Notes under the pieces: model-generated
Told to the model about the DNA's origin: nothing
What the model saw: only the letters and a program-made list of their open reading frames with translations
Databases searched by the model: none
Origin: JANMCE01 sp031360915
GTDB taxonomy: Bacteria > Actinomycetota > Acidimicrobiia > Acidimicrobiales > Ilumatobacteraceae
DNA: 64,000 nt
Direction of reading: 5' to 3'
Assembly: GCA_031360915.1 (NCBI GenBank)
Contig: JANMCE010000350.1
Span: forward strand, 6,162 to 70,161
Translations under genes and position numbers: made by a program
In this document: positions 17,463-25,270 of the stretch, in pieces
Layout: each line of letters begins with the position of its first letter
How positions within the stretch are numbered: the stretch's first letter is position 1

Positions 17463-17837
17463 TTAGAAGAGCGCCTGAACAGTTGTCCGTCCGTGCTTCT
17501 CAGTCACGGTCACTTCACGCGACAGCATCGAGACAAGGGCTAGGCCGCGACCGCGACTTTTAGCACCACCAGACATCGCAGGTGTGACGTTCGTCAGCCG
17601 TCGCTCACCCTGGTTAGAGACCGCGATAACCAGCCCAGTCCCACCAGACGAGATATCGACAACGATCACTGTCCCGTACGACGCTGCTTCAATGGCATTC
17701 GAGACCAGTTCGCTCACAATCAGCGTAACGTCGGCTTGATCGGCGTCGCTCAAGGCTAAGACCCGTTGATCAAGGCCTGTCCTCGACCGCGCGGCACGAA
17801 CAGACTGACCTTCCGCCGGTAGTTCGAATTGTGTCAC
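17463..17837 (-). CDS. RsbW-like ATP-binding anti-sigma/regulatory protein B
   Basis: This 124-residue GHKL-fold ATPase has N box VTLIVSELVSNAIEAA and G box SRGRGLALVSMLS. GTG 17837 has GAGGAACC upstream. It follows dps by 22 bp and is probably cotranscribed from the dps SigF-type promoter. Together with protein A and the RsbW of the sigma operon it makes three such ATPases within 3 kb. Confidence 0.83.
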   Translation of the reverse strand: MTQFELPAEGQSVRAARSRTGLDQRVLALSDADQADVTLIVSELVSNAIEAASYGTVIVVDISSGGTGLVIAVSNQGERRLTNVTPAMSGGAKSRGRGLALVSMLSREVTVTEKHGRTTVQALF

Positions 17838-17859
17838 GGTCGCTAGGTTCCTCGGAACC

Positions 17860-18501
17860 CTATGACGGGGCGCGTCGTGGCGACCGCCGTTTGGCTGTTA
17901 CCGCTCGGGCAGCATCTGCTTCGGATGTTGCTCCAGCATTGGCCATCCCACCGGCAAAGTCCTCCAGGTGCGAACGCACAAACCAGTGGTAGCGCTCAAG
18001 AACACCGGTCTGGCCAATGAGGAGATCTTCGGAAATATTGTCGAACTCTGCGACTCGATCGATCGCAGACCGATGGTCAGCAATGACGCCCTGGTACACA
18101 AGATCAAGCGCCCCCAGATGGGCGATAGCGTCGGCCCGCTCAAGATCGTAGTCATTCCATGATCGATCCCGCACAAGTCGGCCAGGTAGCCCGCTCGGTA
18201 CTCCGCCGAGGGTCGAAATCCGCTCGGCTAAGTCGTCGATCATGGTCAGCACACCTGCGTAGTGGGGGTCGAGCATCTCGTGCACGCCGATGAAGTTGGG
18301 CCCAACGACGTTCCAGTGAATGTGCTTCAGTGTGAGCGAAAGATCGACCAAGCTCATCAAGCGCCCCTGCAGGATGTCTGCAACAGCGCTCCCCTCCTTC
18401 AGCGAGAGTGTGGGGACGGTGAACGACGCACTTCGCGATGAACTCACAAGCTTTGGTTTGCCACTCGCGGGTACAGTTTTCAGGGTCTTCACGGATTTCA
18501 T
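17860..18501 (-). CDS. dps: Dps-family ferritin-like DNA-protection protein
   Basis: This 213-residue miniferritin oxidises and stores iron and coats DNA under stress. The ferroxidase signature runs LKHIHWNVVGPNF, VHEMLDPHYAGV and DDLAERI at residues about 58-95, with His and Asp ligands present. Both ends are extended and rich in Lys/Arg/Ser, fit for DNA binding. GAGGAGTACCGC precedes the ATG. A perfect SigF-type promoter lies 38 bp upstream of the start codon. Confidence 0.95.
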   Translation of the reverse strand: MKSVKTLKTVPASGKPKLVSSSRSASFTVPTLSLKEGSAVADILQGRLMSLVDLSLTLKHIHWNVVGPNFIGVHEMLDPHYAGVLTMIDDLAERISTLGGVPSGLPGRLVRDRSWNDYDLERADAIAHLGALDLVYQGVIADHRSAIDRVAEFDNISEDLLIGQTGVLERYHWFVRSHLEDFAGGMANAGATSEADAARAVTAKRRSPRRAPS

Positions 18502-18538
18502 GCGGTACTCCTCGCTAGATCAAACGTTCTCTCCAGCT

Positions 18539-18564
18539 CTACCCACTCACAGGAAGTCCCAAAC
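18539..18564 (-). promoter_or_regulatory. SigF-type promoter for dps
   Basis: The minus strand carries an exact GTTT-N16-GGGTAG, placed between dps and the sigma factor gene stop. Confidence 0.82.
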
Positions 18565-18581
18565 ACGACACGCCACTGTTT

Positions 18582-19334
18582 TTAAGGGACGTTCGGTGAA
18601 CGATCGAGAAGCGCCCGTAACTCCAGCAGACTGGCTGAAATCAAACGGCCAACATGGACTTGACTGGTGCCGATCTGCTCGGCGATCTGGGCCTGGCTCA
18701 AAGCTTCGTAGTAGCGAAGATGAAGAATCTTTCGCTCACGCGGTCGAAGCTTGCCCAGCAACCCGACGATGATGTCTCGGTCCAGCACTTCCTCAAAGCA
18801 GTCGTTCGACGCGTCGGCATGCTCCGCCCCCGGCGTATCGAGCGACGACGTTCGATAAGCGTGGTTCGCTTCAAGGGCCTCGAGCACGGCGTCTTCGGAA
18901 ATGTTCAGGCGATCGGCGATCTGCGCGGCCGTCGGCGACTTCTTGAGAAGGCGGCTTAGCTCATCAGATGCAGCGTTGACCGATGGACGAATATCTTTAG
19001 CCCGTCGGGAAACATGCACGCTCCAGGTGTGGTCCCTGAAGTGCCTTCGCAACTCGCCCATGATCGTGGGCGTTGCGTAGGCACCAAACTGCACTTCCCG
19101 CGATGGATCGAAACGATCGATTGCCTTGACGAGACCAAGGCGTGCAACCTGCAGGAGATCATCGAACGGTTCACCCCGGTCCGAGAACCGGCGCGCTCCG
19201 CGCACTGCCAACCAATCGGTGCGAAGCGCTATCTCGCTTCGAGCCTTAGCATCGCGGGAGGTGGCGAAGTTCGTTAGAAGGTCCTGCAGGAGCGACTCAT
19301 CAGCTTCGGTCTCGCGATACATCGGGCTAACCAT
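18582..19334 (-). CDS. sigF: SigB/SigF-family general-stress RNA polymerase sigma factor
   Basis: About 250 residues. Region 2 shows FDDLLQVARLGLVKAIDRFD and region 4 the helix-turn-helix LSQAQIAEQIGTSQVHVGRL. There is no region 1.1, as in group 3 sigma factors. ATG 19334 gives an 8-bp overlap with the anti-sigma stop, matching the overlap one gene upstream; in-frame TTG 19349 and ATG 19322 are alternatives. It is the third gene of an anti-anti-sigma, anti-sigma, sigma operon and is expected to read the GTTT-N16-GGGTA promoters found throughout this window. Confidence 0.93.
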   Translation of the reverse strand: MVSPMYRETEADESLLQDLLTNFATSRDAKARSEIALRTDWLAVRGARRFSDRGEPFDDLLQVARLGLVKAIDRFDPSREVQFGAYATPTIMGELRRHFRDHTWSVHVSRRAKDIRPSVNAASDELSRLLKKSPTAAQIADRLNISEDAVLEALEANHAYRTSSLDTPGAEHADASNDCFEEVLDRDIIVGLLGKLRPRERKILHLRYYEALSQAQIAEQIGTSQVHVGRLISASLLELRALLDRSPNVP

Positions 19335-19722
19335 CGACACCGCCACCAATCGCGGCCACTATTTCGACATACCCGTCCGTCAGGTTGATTGTGTGATCTG
19401 CGCATACGCCAGCTAAGACCGTTCGGCAGAGCACCAAGTCTGGATGATCGATATCGAACGAAACAACTTCGGTACGACCGGTGATCAGAAAAGTCTCGTC
19501 CGCAAACGACAACGTGATGACAATGGGACCCCCGGCGCCGTGCTCGATCAAGGCAAGGAGTACCTCGCTCACGGCGATCTTGATGTCCTCGATGTCATCT
19601 ACCGTTCGTTGCGCCAAAGAGGCAACGCCGCTCGCTGCGAGTCGTAGTACCCGACTCAACTCGGCAACGGCGGGGACACGAATCTCAACAGGTGCGACAA
19701 CAAGCTGGGCGAGTTCAGGCAC
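19327..19722 (-). CDS. rsbW: RsbW-like anti-sigma factor
   Basis: This 131-residue protein sits between the STAS antagonist and the sigma factor. The N box is recognisable as DIKIAVSEVLLALIEHG, although the usual Asn is replaced (LLALIEH rather than LxxNAxxH). The C-terminal glycine box is degenerate. The position and fold argue for an anti-sigma; the altered N box suggests weak or absent kinase activity, so release may depend on binding rather than phosphorylation. GTG 19722 overlaps the upstream stop by 8 bp. Confidence 0.72.
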   Translation of the reverse strand: MPELAQLVVAPVEIRVPAVAELSRVLRLAASGVASLAQRTVDDIEDIKIAVSEVLLALIEHGAGGPIVITLSFADETFLITGRTEVVSFDIDHPDLVLCRTVLAGVCADHTINLTDGYVEIVAAIGGGVDG

Positions 19723-20041
19723 GTGAAGTCTCGATGACAAACTGTCCGGTCGTTCCGGTGATTTCGAGCAGCCTGGCGACCTCCGGACCGACCGACCGGA
19801 GGGCAACGTGCGAATCACTTGCCTTCGCCTTGCGGCTGGCGGACAAAAGGCTGCGCAGACCCGAAGAGTCGATGAAGAAGACATCTTCGAGGTCGATCAC
19901 GATCGGAAAAATCTGTTCGGGTCGAACTATTGCTGCCTCAAGCACAGGGCCGCCGGCGATGTCAATGTCGCCGTGCACCACAATTGCGCCGTCGTCGGAA
20001 ATCGTGACGCTCAGTGCGTCGTCGTTCACGGAGTCTGTCAT
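19715..20041 (-). CDS. rsbV: STAS-domain anti-anti-sigma factor (RsbV/SpoIIAA-like)
   Basis: This 108-residue single STAS domain has HGDIDIAGGPVL and the phosphorylatable loop FFIDSSGLRSLLSA near residue 58. The unphosphorylated form would bind the anti-sigma and free the sigma factor. It is first gene of the operon, with GGAAGG upstream and an exact SigF-type promoter about 100 bp upstream, so the module is positively autoregulated. Confidence 0.9.
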   Translation of the reverse strand: MTDSVNDDALSVTISDDGAIVVHGDIDIAGGPVLEAAIVRPEQIFPIVIDLEDVFFIDSSGLRSLLSASRKAKASDSHVALRSVGPEVARLLEITGTTGQFVIETSRA

Positions 20042-20138
20042 CTAGGGGGACCTTCCTAATGGTTGCGCCGAGTCGTACCGGATTCCGATTTCAGTGTTCA
20101 CCGCGGCGGTGCGTTGGCGTACGAAGAGTTCTACATCG

Positions 20139-20164
20139 TTACCCGGTTGGGCACGAATCGAAAC
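20139..20164 (-). promoter_or_regulatory. SigF-type promoter of the rsbV-rsbW-sigF operon
   Basis: The minus strand carries an exact GTTT-N16-GGGTAA. Autoregulation from such a promoter is the known pattern of SigB/SigF operons. Confidence 0.82.
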
Positions 20165-20197
20165 GACGGATTCCGCAGAAAATTTCTGTGCCGCTCT

Positions 20198-20223
20198 GTT
20201 TAGTTGATGCTGTGATCGGGCAC
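20198..20223 (+). promoter_or_regulatory. Possible SigF-type promoter (GGGCA variant)
   Basis: GTTT-N16-GGGCAC on the plus strand faces the gene at 20338 and is divergent from the sigma operon promoter. One base of the -10 core deviates. Confidence 0.4.
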
Positions 20224-20264
20224 ATTATCGTGCGTAGGCGTCGTCCCCCCACCGATGCCAAGTC

Positions 20265-20302
20265 CGTGCCCAGCCCGCCGACGCCCTGCCGGGCTGGGCA
20301 CG
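20265..20302 (+). other. 13-bp perfect hairpin in leader of the gene at 20338
   Basis: The arms at 20265-20277 and 20290-20302 (CCGTGCCCAGCCC... and its complement) enclose a 12-nt loop. No T-run follows, so it is not a standard terminator. It lies 35 nt before the start codon, so it may be a leader structure or protein-binding site. Confidence 0.5.
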
Positions 20303-20337
20303 TCGACACACAGGACGCGACCTTTGAGGCGGCATAC

Positions 20338-20808
20338 ATGACAACCAAACAGCGAAACTCGTCCGGCAACCGTGCCGACATCGAGCCACTCTCTCAATTG
20401 GGCGAGTGGCAACGACGCCGTTTGTCCAGTCGCGTCCTGCATCGAGCGGGCGCAGTGTTAGAGGAGCCGGGTGCAGGGGTTACCGTCGCAGCGTGCATTG
20501 TGGCCTGGACAATCACCGGGGCGGCGACGGGGTTTCCGCAGTGGTGGCAGATCGTTCTCTATTCAGTCGGAAGCACGGTCACCTTGATCATGGTGTTCGT
20601 CATTCAGCACACCCAAGCTCGACAGATTTCATCCATGCAACGGAAACTCGATGAGTTGCTACGTAGCTCAAGCGCCAACAATCAGCTCATCGCTGTCGAG
20701 GAAGCGCCCGATCAACTGCTACAGCGTCTCGGGGAGTCAAACCTTGCGGACCGTCTTCACGCGCTGCAGAACAACACGGGCCTGCCTGATGGCGCACCAA
20801 GCGACTGA
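20338..20808 (+). CDS. Low-affinity iron permease-like small membrane protein
   Basis: This 156-residue protein has two membrane helices at about 48-65 and 72-93, flanked by soluble ends. The pattern WTITGAATGFPQWWQIVLYS with FVIQHTQARQ matches the Iron_permease/FET4-like small bacterial family. Despite the family name, iron transport is not shown for bacterial members. ATG 20338 starts after a 13-bp hairpin. Its last 52 bp overlap the 3' end of the convergent glycosyltransferase gene. Confidence 0.8.
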   Translation: MTTKQRNSSGNRADIEPLSQLGEWQRRRLSSRVLHRAGAVLEEPGAGVTVAACIVAWTITGAATGFPQWWQIVLYSVGSTVTLIMVFVIQHTQARQISSMQRKLDELLRSSSANNQLIAVEEAPDQLLQRLGESNLADRLHALQNNTGLPDGAPSD

Positions 20809-21929
20809 GTTCGCCTGAGGGCTTGCGACAACACCGTGAGCAGGGTCTGGCCAACGGCTGGCCAGGAAGCGCCGGAAGCGTAACGTTGGGCCGCCGCCAA
20901 CGCAGCCGTTCGCTGCGGCCCGTCCTCCAGCAGGCGGCTTATGGCCGCAGCCATGCCATCGCAGTCGTTGAATTCAACCAGGAGGCCTGCTCCGTCGGCC
21001 AGGACATCAGACGCATAGCGATAGGGAGTGGAAACGATAGGGCAGCCTGCGGCCAGCGCAAACGTCAACGCACCCGACACAATCTGACCTTCGCCGTGGT
21101 ACGGGGTGCAGAACACATCGGTGATCGCCAGGAGCTGAGCGAGATCTTCCACACTCAGGAATCGGTCCAGGAAGACAACGTTCTCTTCGAGCCCAAACTC
21201 CGAGACCTGCCGAACGAGGCTGTCGCGATAGCGCTCTCCCTCTTTACGGATGACTTCGGGGTGGGTCCGACCGGCAATCACATACCGGGTATCGGGGTCA
21301 TCGATCACGACCTTGGCCATGGCGCGTATGGCTACCTCGATTCCCTTGCCCGCGGAGAGAAGCCCGAAAGTGGAAACGATGGGACCGGTTGCGGGTAACC
21401 CGAACGATGTCTTGGCAGCCGCCTTGTCGACCGGGGCATAGAGTTCCAGAGGGGCTCCGTGAGGCACTATTCGAACAAGCTTGACCGAACAGATTTCTTG
21501 CTCCACCAGCATGTTCCGGCCGGTTGTGGTGAAGACGGTCACGGCCGCAGCGGCGCAGCAGAGTGCTTCCGCAACAGCGGCTTGCTTGGGCTTGAAAGGC
21601 GAGAGCACCGTGTGGAACGTCACGATGTAGGGCACTCGGAGCGCTTCGGTGAAACGCAACAGCATGTCGCCGTCGACTCCTCCATAGACACCGAACTCAT
21701 GTTGCACCAACACAACGTCAACGTCGCTGTTGTTCACCCAACGAGCAGCGCCGTTGTACGACGAGGGGTCGAGTCGGTGGACGGAGGGGCCGTCATTCAC
21801 ATCGTCGGGATCAACCCTGATGATGGTGACCTTCGTACCGAACTCACGTAGTGACTGCTCGACATCCGCGGTGAAGGTCGCGATGCCACAGCGGGTAGGC
21901 GGATACGTACCAAGGATGGCTACATGCAT
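20757..21929 (-). CDS. GT4-type glycosyltransferase
   Basis: This 390-residue GT-B enzyme has N-terminal MHVAILGTYPPTRCGIATF, typical of retaining transferases, and a C-terminal nucleotide-sugar site with GLLSAGKGIEVAIRAM and PYHGEGQIVSGALTFALAAG. ATG 21929 is fixed by the SigF-type promoter ending only 10 bp upstream, which leaves almost no leader. Donor and acceptor are unknown; a trehalose-, glycogen- or lipid-linked product is possible. The 3' end overlaps the convergent membrane-protein gene. Confidence 0.9.
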   Translation of the reverse strand: MHVAILGTYPPTRCGIATFTADVEQSLREFGTKVTIIRVDPDDVNDGPSVHRLDPSSYNGAARWVNNSDVDVVLVQHEFGVYGGVDGDMLLRFTEALRVPYIVTFHTVLSPFKPKQAAVAEALCCAAAAVTVFTTTGRNMLVEQEICSVKLVRIVPHGAPLELYAPVDKAAAKTSFGLPATGPIVSTFGLLSAGKGIEVAIRAMAKVVIDDPDTRYVIAGRTHPEVIRKEGERYRDSLVRQVSEFGLEENVVFLDRFLSVEDLAQLLAITDVFCTPYHGEGQIVSGALTFALAAGCPIVSTPYRYASDVLADGAGLLVEFNDCDGMAAAISRLLEDGPQRTAALAAAQRYASGASWPAVGQTLLTVLSQALRRTQSLGAPSGRPVLFCSA

Positions 21930-21938
21930 GCTCCACCG

Positions 21939-21964
21939 ATACCCACAAACACCGGTCGTCAAAC
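21939..21964 (-). promoter_or_regulatory. SigF-type promoter for the GT4 gene
   Basis: The minus strand carries an exact GTTT-N16-GGGTAT. The predicted transcript start is within about 5 nt of ATG 21929. Confidence 0.82.
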
Positions 21965-22005
21965 CCTTAGAAGTCCCACGTGACATACGTCAGATCCATC
22001 CGGGT

Positions 22006-22031
22006 GTTTCGGATTGAGTCGATACGGGTAA
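22006..22031 (+). promoter_or_regulatory. SigF-type promoter for the DUF1345 gene
   Basis: The plus strand carries an exact GTTT-N16-GGGTAA, 9 bp before GTG 22041, implying a leaderless mRNA. It is divergent from the glycosyltransferase promoter. Confidence 0.82.
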
Positions 22032-22040
22032 GAGGCACCA

Positions 22041-22703
22041 GTGTCTCAACCGTCCGCCGCCCAAGAGGTAATCGGCAGACACCTGAGTGAGAGGCGACGC
22101 GTGCTCACGGCGTGCGCCGTAGGGGTGATCGTCGGCGGCATCACGGCGTGGGTGGGACCTTGGCAGTTGGCTATCCTAGCCGGTTGGGATATCGGCTCAA
22201 GCTTGCTGGTCGGATGGATTTGGGTGTCGATCGCGAGGCTTGACGCTCACGCAACCAGACTCTTGGCTACGAGGGAAGACGACAGCCGTGCTGCGTCTCG
22301 CGGAGTGGTCATCGTTGCCTGTGTCGCCAGTTTGGTCGGGGTCTTTGTCGGCATCTTGAAAGCCCGCGCGGTTGGTGGCAACGCCGGCGCTGTGCTCACG
22401 GTGGCTTCCGTCATCGCCGTGGTGCTCGCATGGGGAGCCGTGCACACGATCTTCATGCTGCAGTACGCCCATCGCTACTACGACCGCAACGGAGGCATCG
22501 AGTTCCCCCAAGACGATGAACCTTCATATCTTGACTTTGCCTATGTGGCGTTCACCGTCGGGATGACGTTTCAGGTGTCCGACACTGACATATCTAACCG
22601 TTCTATGCGCGCACTCCTCCTGAGGCACGCCGCGTTGTCTTACCTGTTCGGCACGGTCATCGTTGGACTCACCATCAACGTTGTCGGCGGGCTGCTGGGC
22701 TGA
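22041..22703 (+). CDS. DUF1345 membrane protein
   Basis: This 220-residue protein has about five membrane helices and the family signature GIEFPQDDEPSYLDFAY, then VGMTFQVSDTDISNRSMR. The function of DUF1345 is not established. GTG 22041 lies at the predicted transcript start. The last 64 bp overlap the 3' end of the convergent molybdoenzyme gene. Confidence 0.88.
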   Translation: MSQPSAAQEVIGRHLSERRRVLTACAVGVIVGGITAWVGPWQLAILAGWDIGSSLLVGWIWVSIARLDAHATRLLATREDDSRAASRGVVIVACVASLVGVFVGILKARAVGGNAGAVLTVASVIAVVLAWGAVHTIFMLQYAHRYYDRNGGIEFPQDDEPSYLDFAYVAFTVGMTFQVSDTDISNRSMRALLLRHAALSYLFGTVIVGLTINVVGGLLG

Positions 22704-24940
22704 CGGCTTGCGTGCAGCGTGACGAAGATCGATTTGTAAGACGGCGTGCCCGATTCCGAGGAGCGGTCATCCAACCCGACCAGTACGTTCGCCTCGGGGT
22801 AGTACGCTGCGATGCAACCGGGCGGCGTGTCGTAGGGCACCAAGCGAAATCCGGATGCGATCCGTTCACCAGCAACGATATCGACCAGACCACCGGCTTT
22901 AAGACCGAGACGGGACAGGTCGACCGGGTTCACAAAGACAACACGCCGCCCACCGGACACGCCTCGGTAGCGGTCGTCCAGCCCATAGATCGTTGTGTTG
23001 AACTGGTCGTGCGAGCGCAACGTCTGCAACACCAGCCCACCGGTTTGGCCGTAGGGGGTGTGCAGCAGCTCAACCGAGAACTGCGCCTTGCCGGACGGTG
23101 TCGGAAACTCGCGTCGATCACGCGGCGGATGGGGCAGAAGAAAACCGCCCGGTTCCAGCACGCGTTCCTCGAATCGTTCGAAGCCAGGGACGATTGCGGC
23201 GACATCGGCACGGATGGCTCGGTAGTCGTCAGCGTACGCCTTCCACGGGACCCCGCAATCGGGCACCAGACGTCCGGCGATTCCCGCGACGATCGCAATT
23301 TCAGACCGGACTTCTTGCGATGGCGGGTCGAGCTTGCCGACGGAACGATGAACGGTACCGAAGGAATCCTCAATGGTGACGAACTGGGGGCCACCGGTCT
23401 GAGCGTCAACTTCGGTCCGTCCCAACGTTGGAAGAATCAACGAAACCTCGCCCGGCACAAGGTGGGTCCGGTTGAGCTTGGTTGAAATGTGAACCGTGAG
23501 TCGGCACGACCCCAAGGCTCGTTCGGCCAACGCGCTGTCGGGCAGCGATCGTGCCAGATTCCCGCCGAGCGAAATGATGACGGATGCTTTGGCGTCCCGC
23601 AGCGCCTCCAACGATGCAACTGCGTCGAATCCGTTGGCCCGGGGTGGGTCGAATCCGAACTTCTGCTGGATGGCATCGAGTAACTCAGGTGCTGGTTTGT
23701 CCCAGACACCCATCGTGCGGTCGCCCTGCACGTTGGAGTGACCGCGAATGGGGCTGAGCCCGGCCCCGGGCCGACCGATGTTGCCGGTGAGGAGCACGAA
23801 GTTCACCATGTCGCGGATGGTGGCAACGGCGTCTCGGTGTTGCGTAATACCCATGGCCCAGCAGACGATGATTCGTTTCGCCGACCGGACGAGTGACCAC
23901 GCCGCGTTGAGCTGGGTTGTCGACACGCCGATGTCGCCCGACAGGTCGTAGGGATCTTGCATCAGCGCTGCCTGGACGGCTTCGAACCCTTCGGTGTAGC
24001 TCTCGACAAACGCGGTGTCGACCCGGTTTTCCTCCAGCACCTTCCGACAGAGCCAACGAAAGAGCGCCTGATCTCCACCCAGACGCACGGGGAGATGAAG
24101 GTCGGCCAGTTTCGTCCCGCGTCCGACCAGACCGCTGACTCGTTGCGGGTTCTTGAAGCGGATCAGCCCTGCTTCCGGAAGCGGGTTTACGGTGATGATA
24201 TGGGCGCCGCGCCGTTTCACTTCTTCCAACGTCGTCAGCATGCGGGGGTGGTTGGTACCGGGGTTTTGGCCAACTACGATGACAAGGTCGGTCACATCAA
24301 AGTCTTCAAAGGTGACCGAGCCTTTCCCGATGCCGATGGCCTCCTGCAGAGCGACGCTCGTCGGTTCATGGCACATATTGGAGCAGTCGGGCAGATTGTT
24401 CGTCCCGAAGGCACGCGCCAGCAATTGATAGGCGAACGCCGCCTCGTTACTCGTGCGGCCCGACGTGTAGAAGATCGCCTCATCAGGTGAGTCTAAGGCG
24501 CTCAGTTCGCTCGCTACGAGGGCGAACGCTTCGTGCCAACCGACCGGTTCGTAGTGCGTCGCCCCTGAACGTCGAATCATCGGATGTGTGAGCCGCCCGC
24601 GCTGACCGAGCCAGTAGTCGTCCTGAGTCGCGAGTTCTTGGATCGAGTGCTTTGCAAAGAACGCTGGCGTGCATCGACTGTGATCGGCTTCATCGGCAAC
24701 CGCCTTGGCACCGCTTTCGCAGAACTCGACCGCGTGGCGGTTTCTGCGTTCGGGCCATGCGCAGCCCGGGCAGTCAAAACCCACAGTCTGGTTAATGATC
24801 GCCAGCGTGCGCGCTGCGTCTACCGGGCCGAGCTCGCGGAGCGAGCGGGACACTGACGAGGCAATGGCCGGTAGTCCCGTCGCGCTGCGCCTTGGCTTTT
24901 GAATCTGCACGTTGATGCCGCCGTCGTGTTGTTGTTTCAT
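22640..24940 (-). CDS. FdhF/YdeP-family molybdopterin oxidoreductase
   Basis: This 766-residue protein has the molybdopterin oxidoreductase domain and C-terminal dinucleotide-binding domain of formate dehydrogenase-like YdeP proteins. The N-terminal CPGCAWPE motif is present instead of a full four-Cys [4Fe-4S] site. FYTSGRTSNEAAFAYQLLAR, CSNMCHEP and GQNPGTNHPRM are family landmarks; a Cys in SNMCHEP could ligand molybdenum. Formate oxidation is not proven for this subfamily, and E. coli YdeP is linked to acid stress. It lies downstream of csbD behind a strong hairpin. Confidence 0.92.
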   Translation of the reverse strand: MKQQHDGGINVQIQKPRRSATGLPAIASSVSRSLRELGPVDAARTLAIINQTVGFDCPGCAWPERRNRHAVEFCESGAKAVADEADHSRCTPAFFAKHSIQELATQDDYWLGQRGRLTHPMIRRSGATHYEPVGWHEAFALVASELSALDSPDEAIFYTSGRTSNEAAFAYQLLARAFGTNNLPDCSNMCHEPTSVALQEAIGIGKGSVTFEDFDVTDLVIVVGQNPGTNHPRMLTTLEEVKRRGAHIITVNPLPEAGLIRFKNPQRVSGLVGRGTKLADLHLPVRLGGDQALFRWLCRKVLEENRVDTAFVESYTEGFEAVQAALMQDPYDLSGDIGVSTTQLNAAWSLVRSAKRIIVCWAMGITQHRDAVATIRDMVNFVLLTGNIGRPGAGLSPIRGHSNVQGDRTMGVWDKPAPELLDAIQQKFGFDPPRANGFDAVASLEALRDAKASVIISLGGNLARSLPDSALAERALGSCRLTVHISTKLNRTHLVPGEVSLILPTLGRTEVDAQTGGPQFVTIEDSFGTVHRSVGKLDPPSQEVRSEIAIVAGIAGRLVPDCGVPWKAYADDYRAIRADVAAIVPGFERFEERVLEPGGFLLPHPPRDRREFPTPSGKAQFSVELLHTPYGQTGGLVLQTLRSHDQFNTTIYGLDDRYRGVSGGRRVVFVNPVDLSRLGLKAGGLVDIVAGERIASGFRLVPYDTPPGCIAAYYPEANVLVGLDDRSSESGTPSYKSIFVTLHASRQPSSPPTTLMVSPTMTVPNR

Positions 24941-24971
24941 CGACGAGTTCCTTTGTCTTCCACCGATAGCA

Positions 24972-25008
24972 AAGGAGGGGAGGCGCCAACCCGACGCCTC
25001 CCCTCCTT
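24972..25008. other. 14-bp perfect inverted repeat between csbD and fdhF-like gene
   Basis: The arms AAGGAGGGGAGGCG at 24972-24985 and the complement at 24995-25008 enclose a 9-nt loop. No T-run follows on either strand. It could stabilise the csbD 3' end, attenuate read-through into the molybdoenzyme gene, or terminate without a U-tract. Confidence 0.6.
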
Positions 25009-25024
25009 CGAAGTTGCTGACGAC

Positions 25025-25216
25025 TTAGTTGTCGTCCATCTTTTTCTTCACTGCGTCGACGGCGTCGCCGACCTTGTCCTGCAGCTTCTCGGCCGCATCC
25101 TTGACCTTGGCGCCGGCTTGGTCGGCCTTGCCTTCACGCTTCAGGTCGTCGTCGTTGGTGAGGTCGCCTGCAGCTTCCTTGATACGACCCTTGATGTCAT
25201 CAGTGCTACCACTCAT
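25025..25216 (-). CDS. CsbD-family stress protein
   Basis: This 63-residue, highly charged helical protein begins MSGSTDDIKGRIKEAAGDLT and is typical of CsbD. In Bacillus the family is a SigB-dependent general-stress protein of unknown action. It follows the superoxide dismutase gene by 54 bp on the same strand and may share its SigF-type promoter. GGAGCACACC precedes the ATG. Confidence 0.93.
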   Translation of the reverse strand: MSGSTDDIKGRIKEAAGDLTNDDDLKREGKADQAGAKVKDAAEKLQDKVGDAVDAVKKKMDDN

Positions 25217-25270
25217 GGTGTGCTCCTTTGCTTGGTTTTGTGTTGCGGCTGGTCGGGTTAGGGATGGAGA

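Noticed and set aside
24972..25008. Rho-independent terminator
   Set aside because: A strong stem but no T-run on either strand, so it is reported only as a hairpin.
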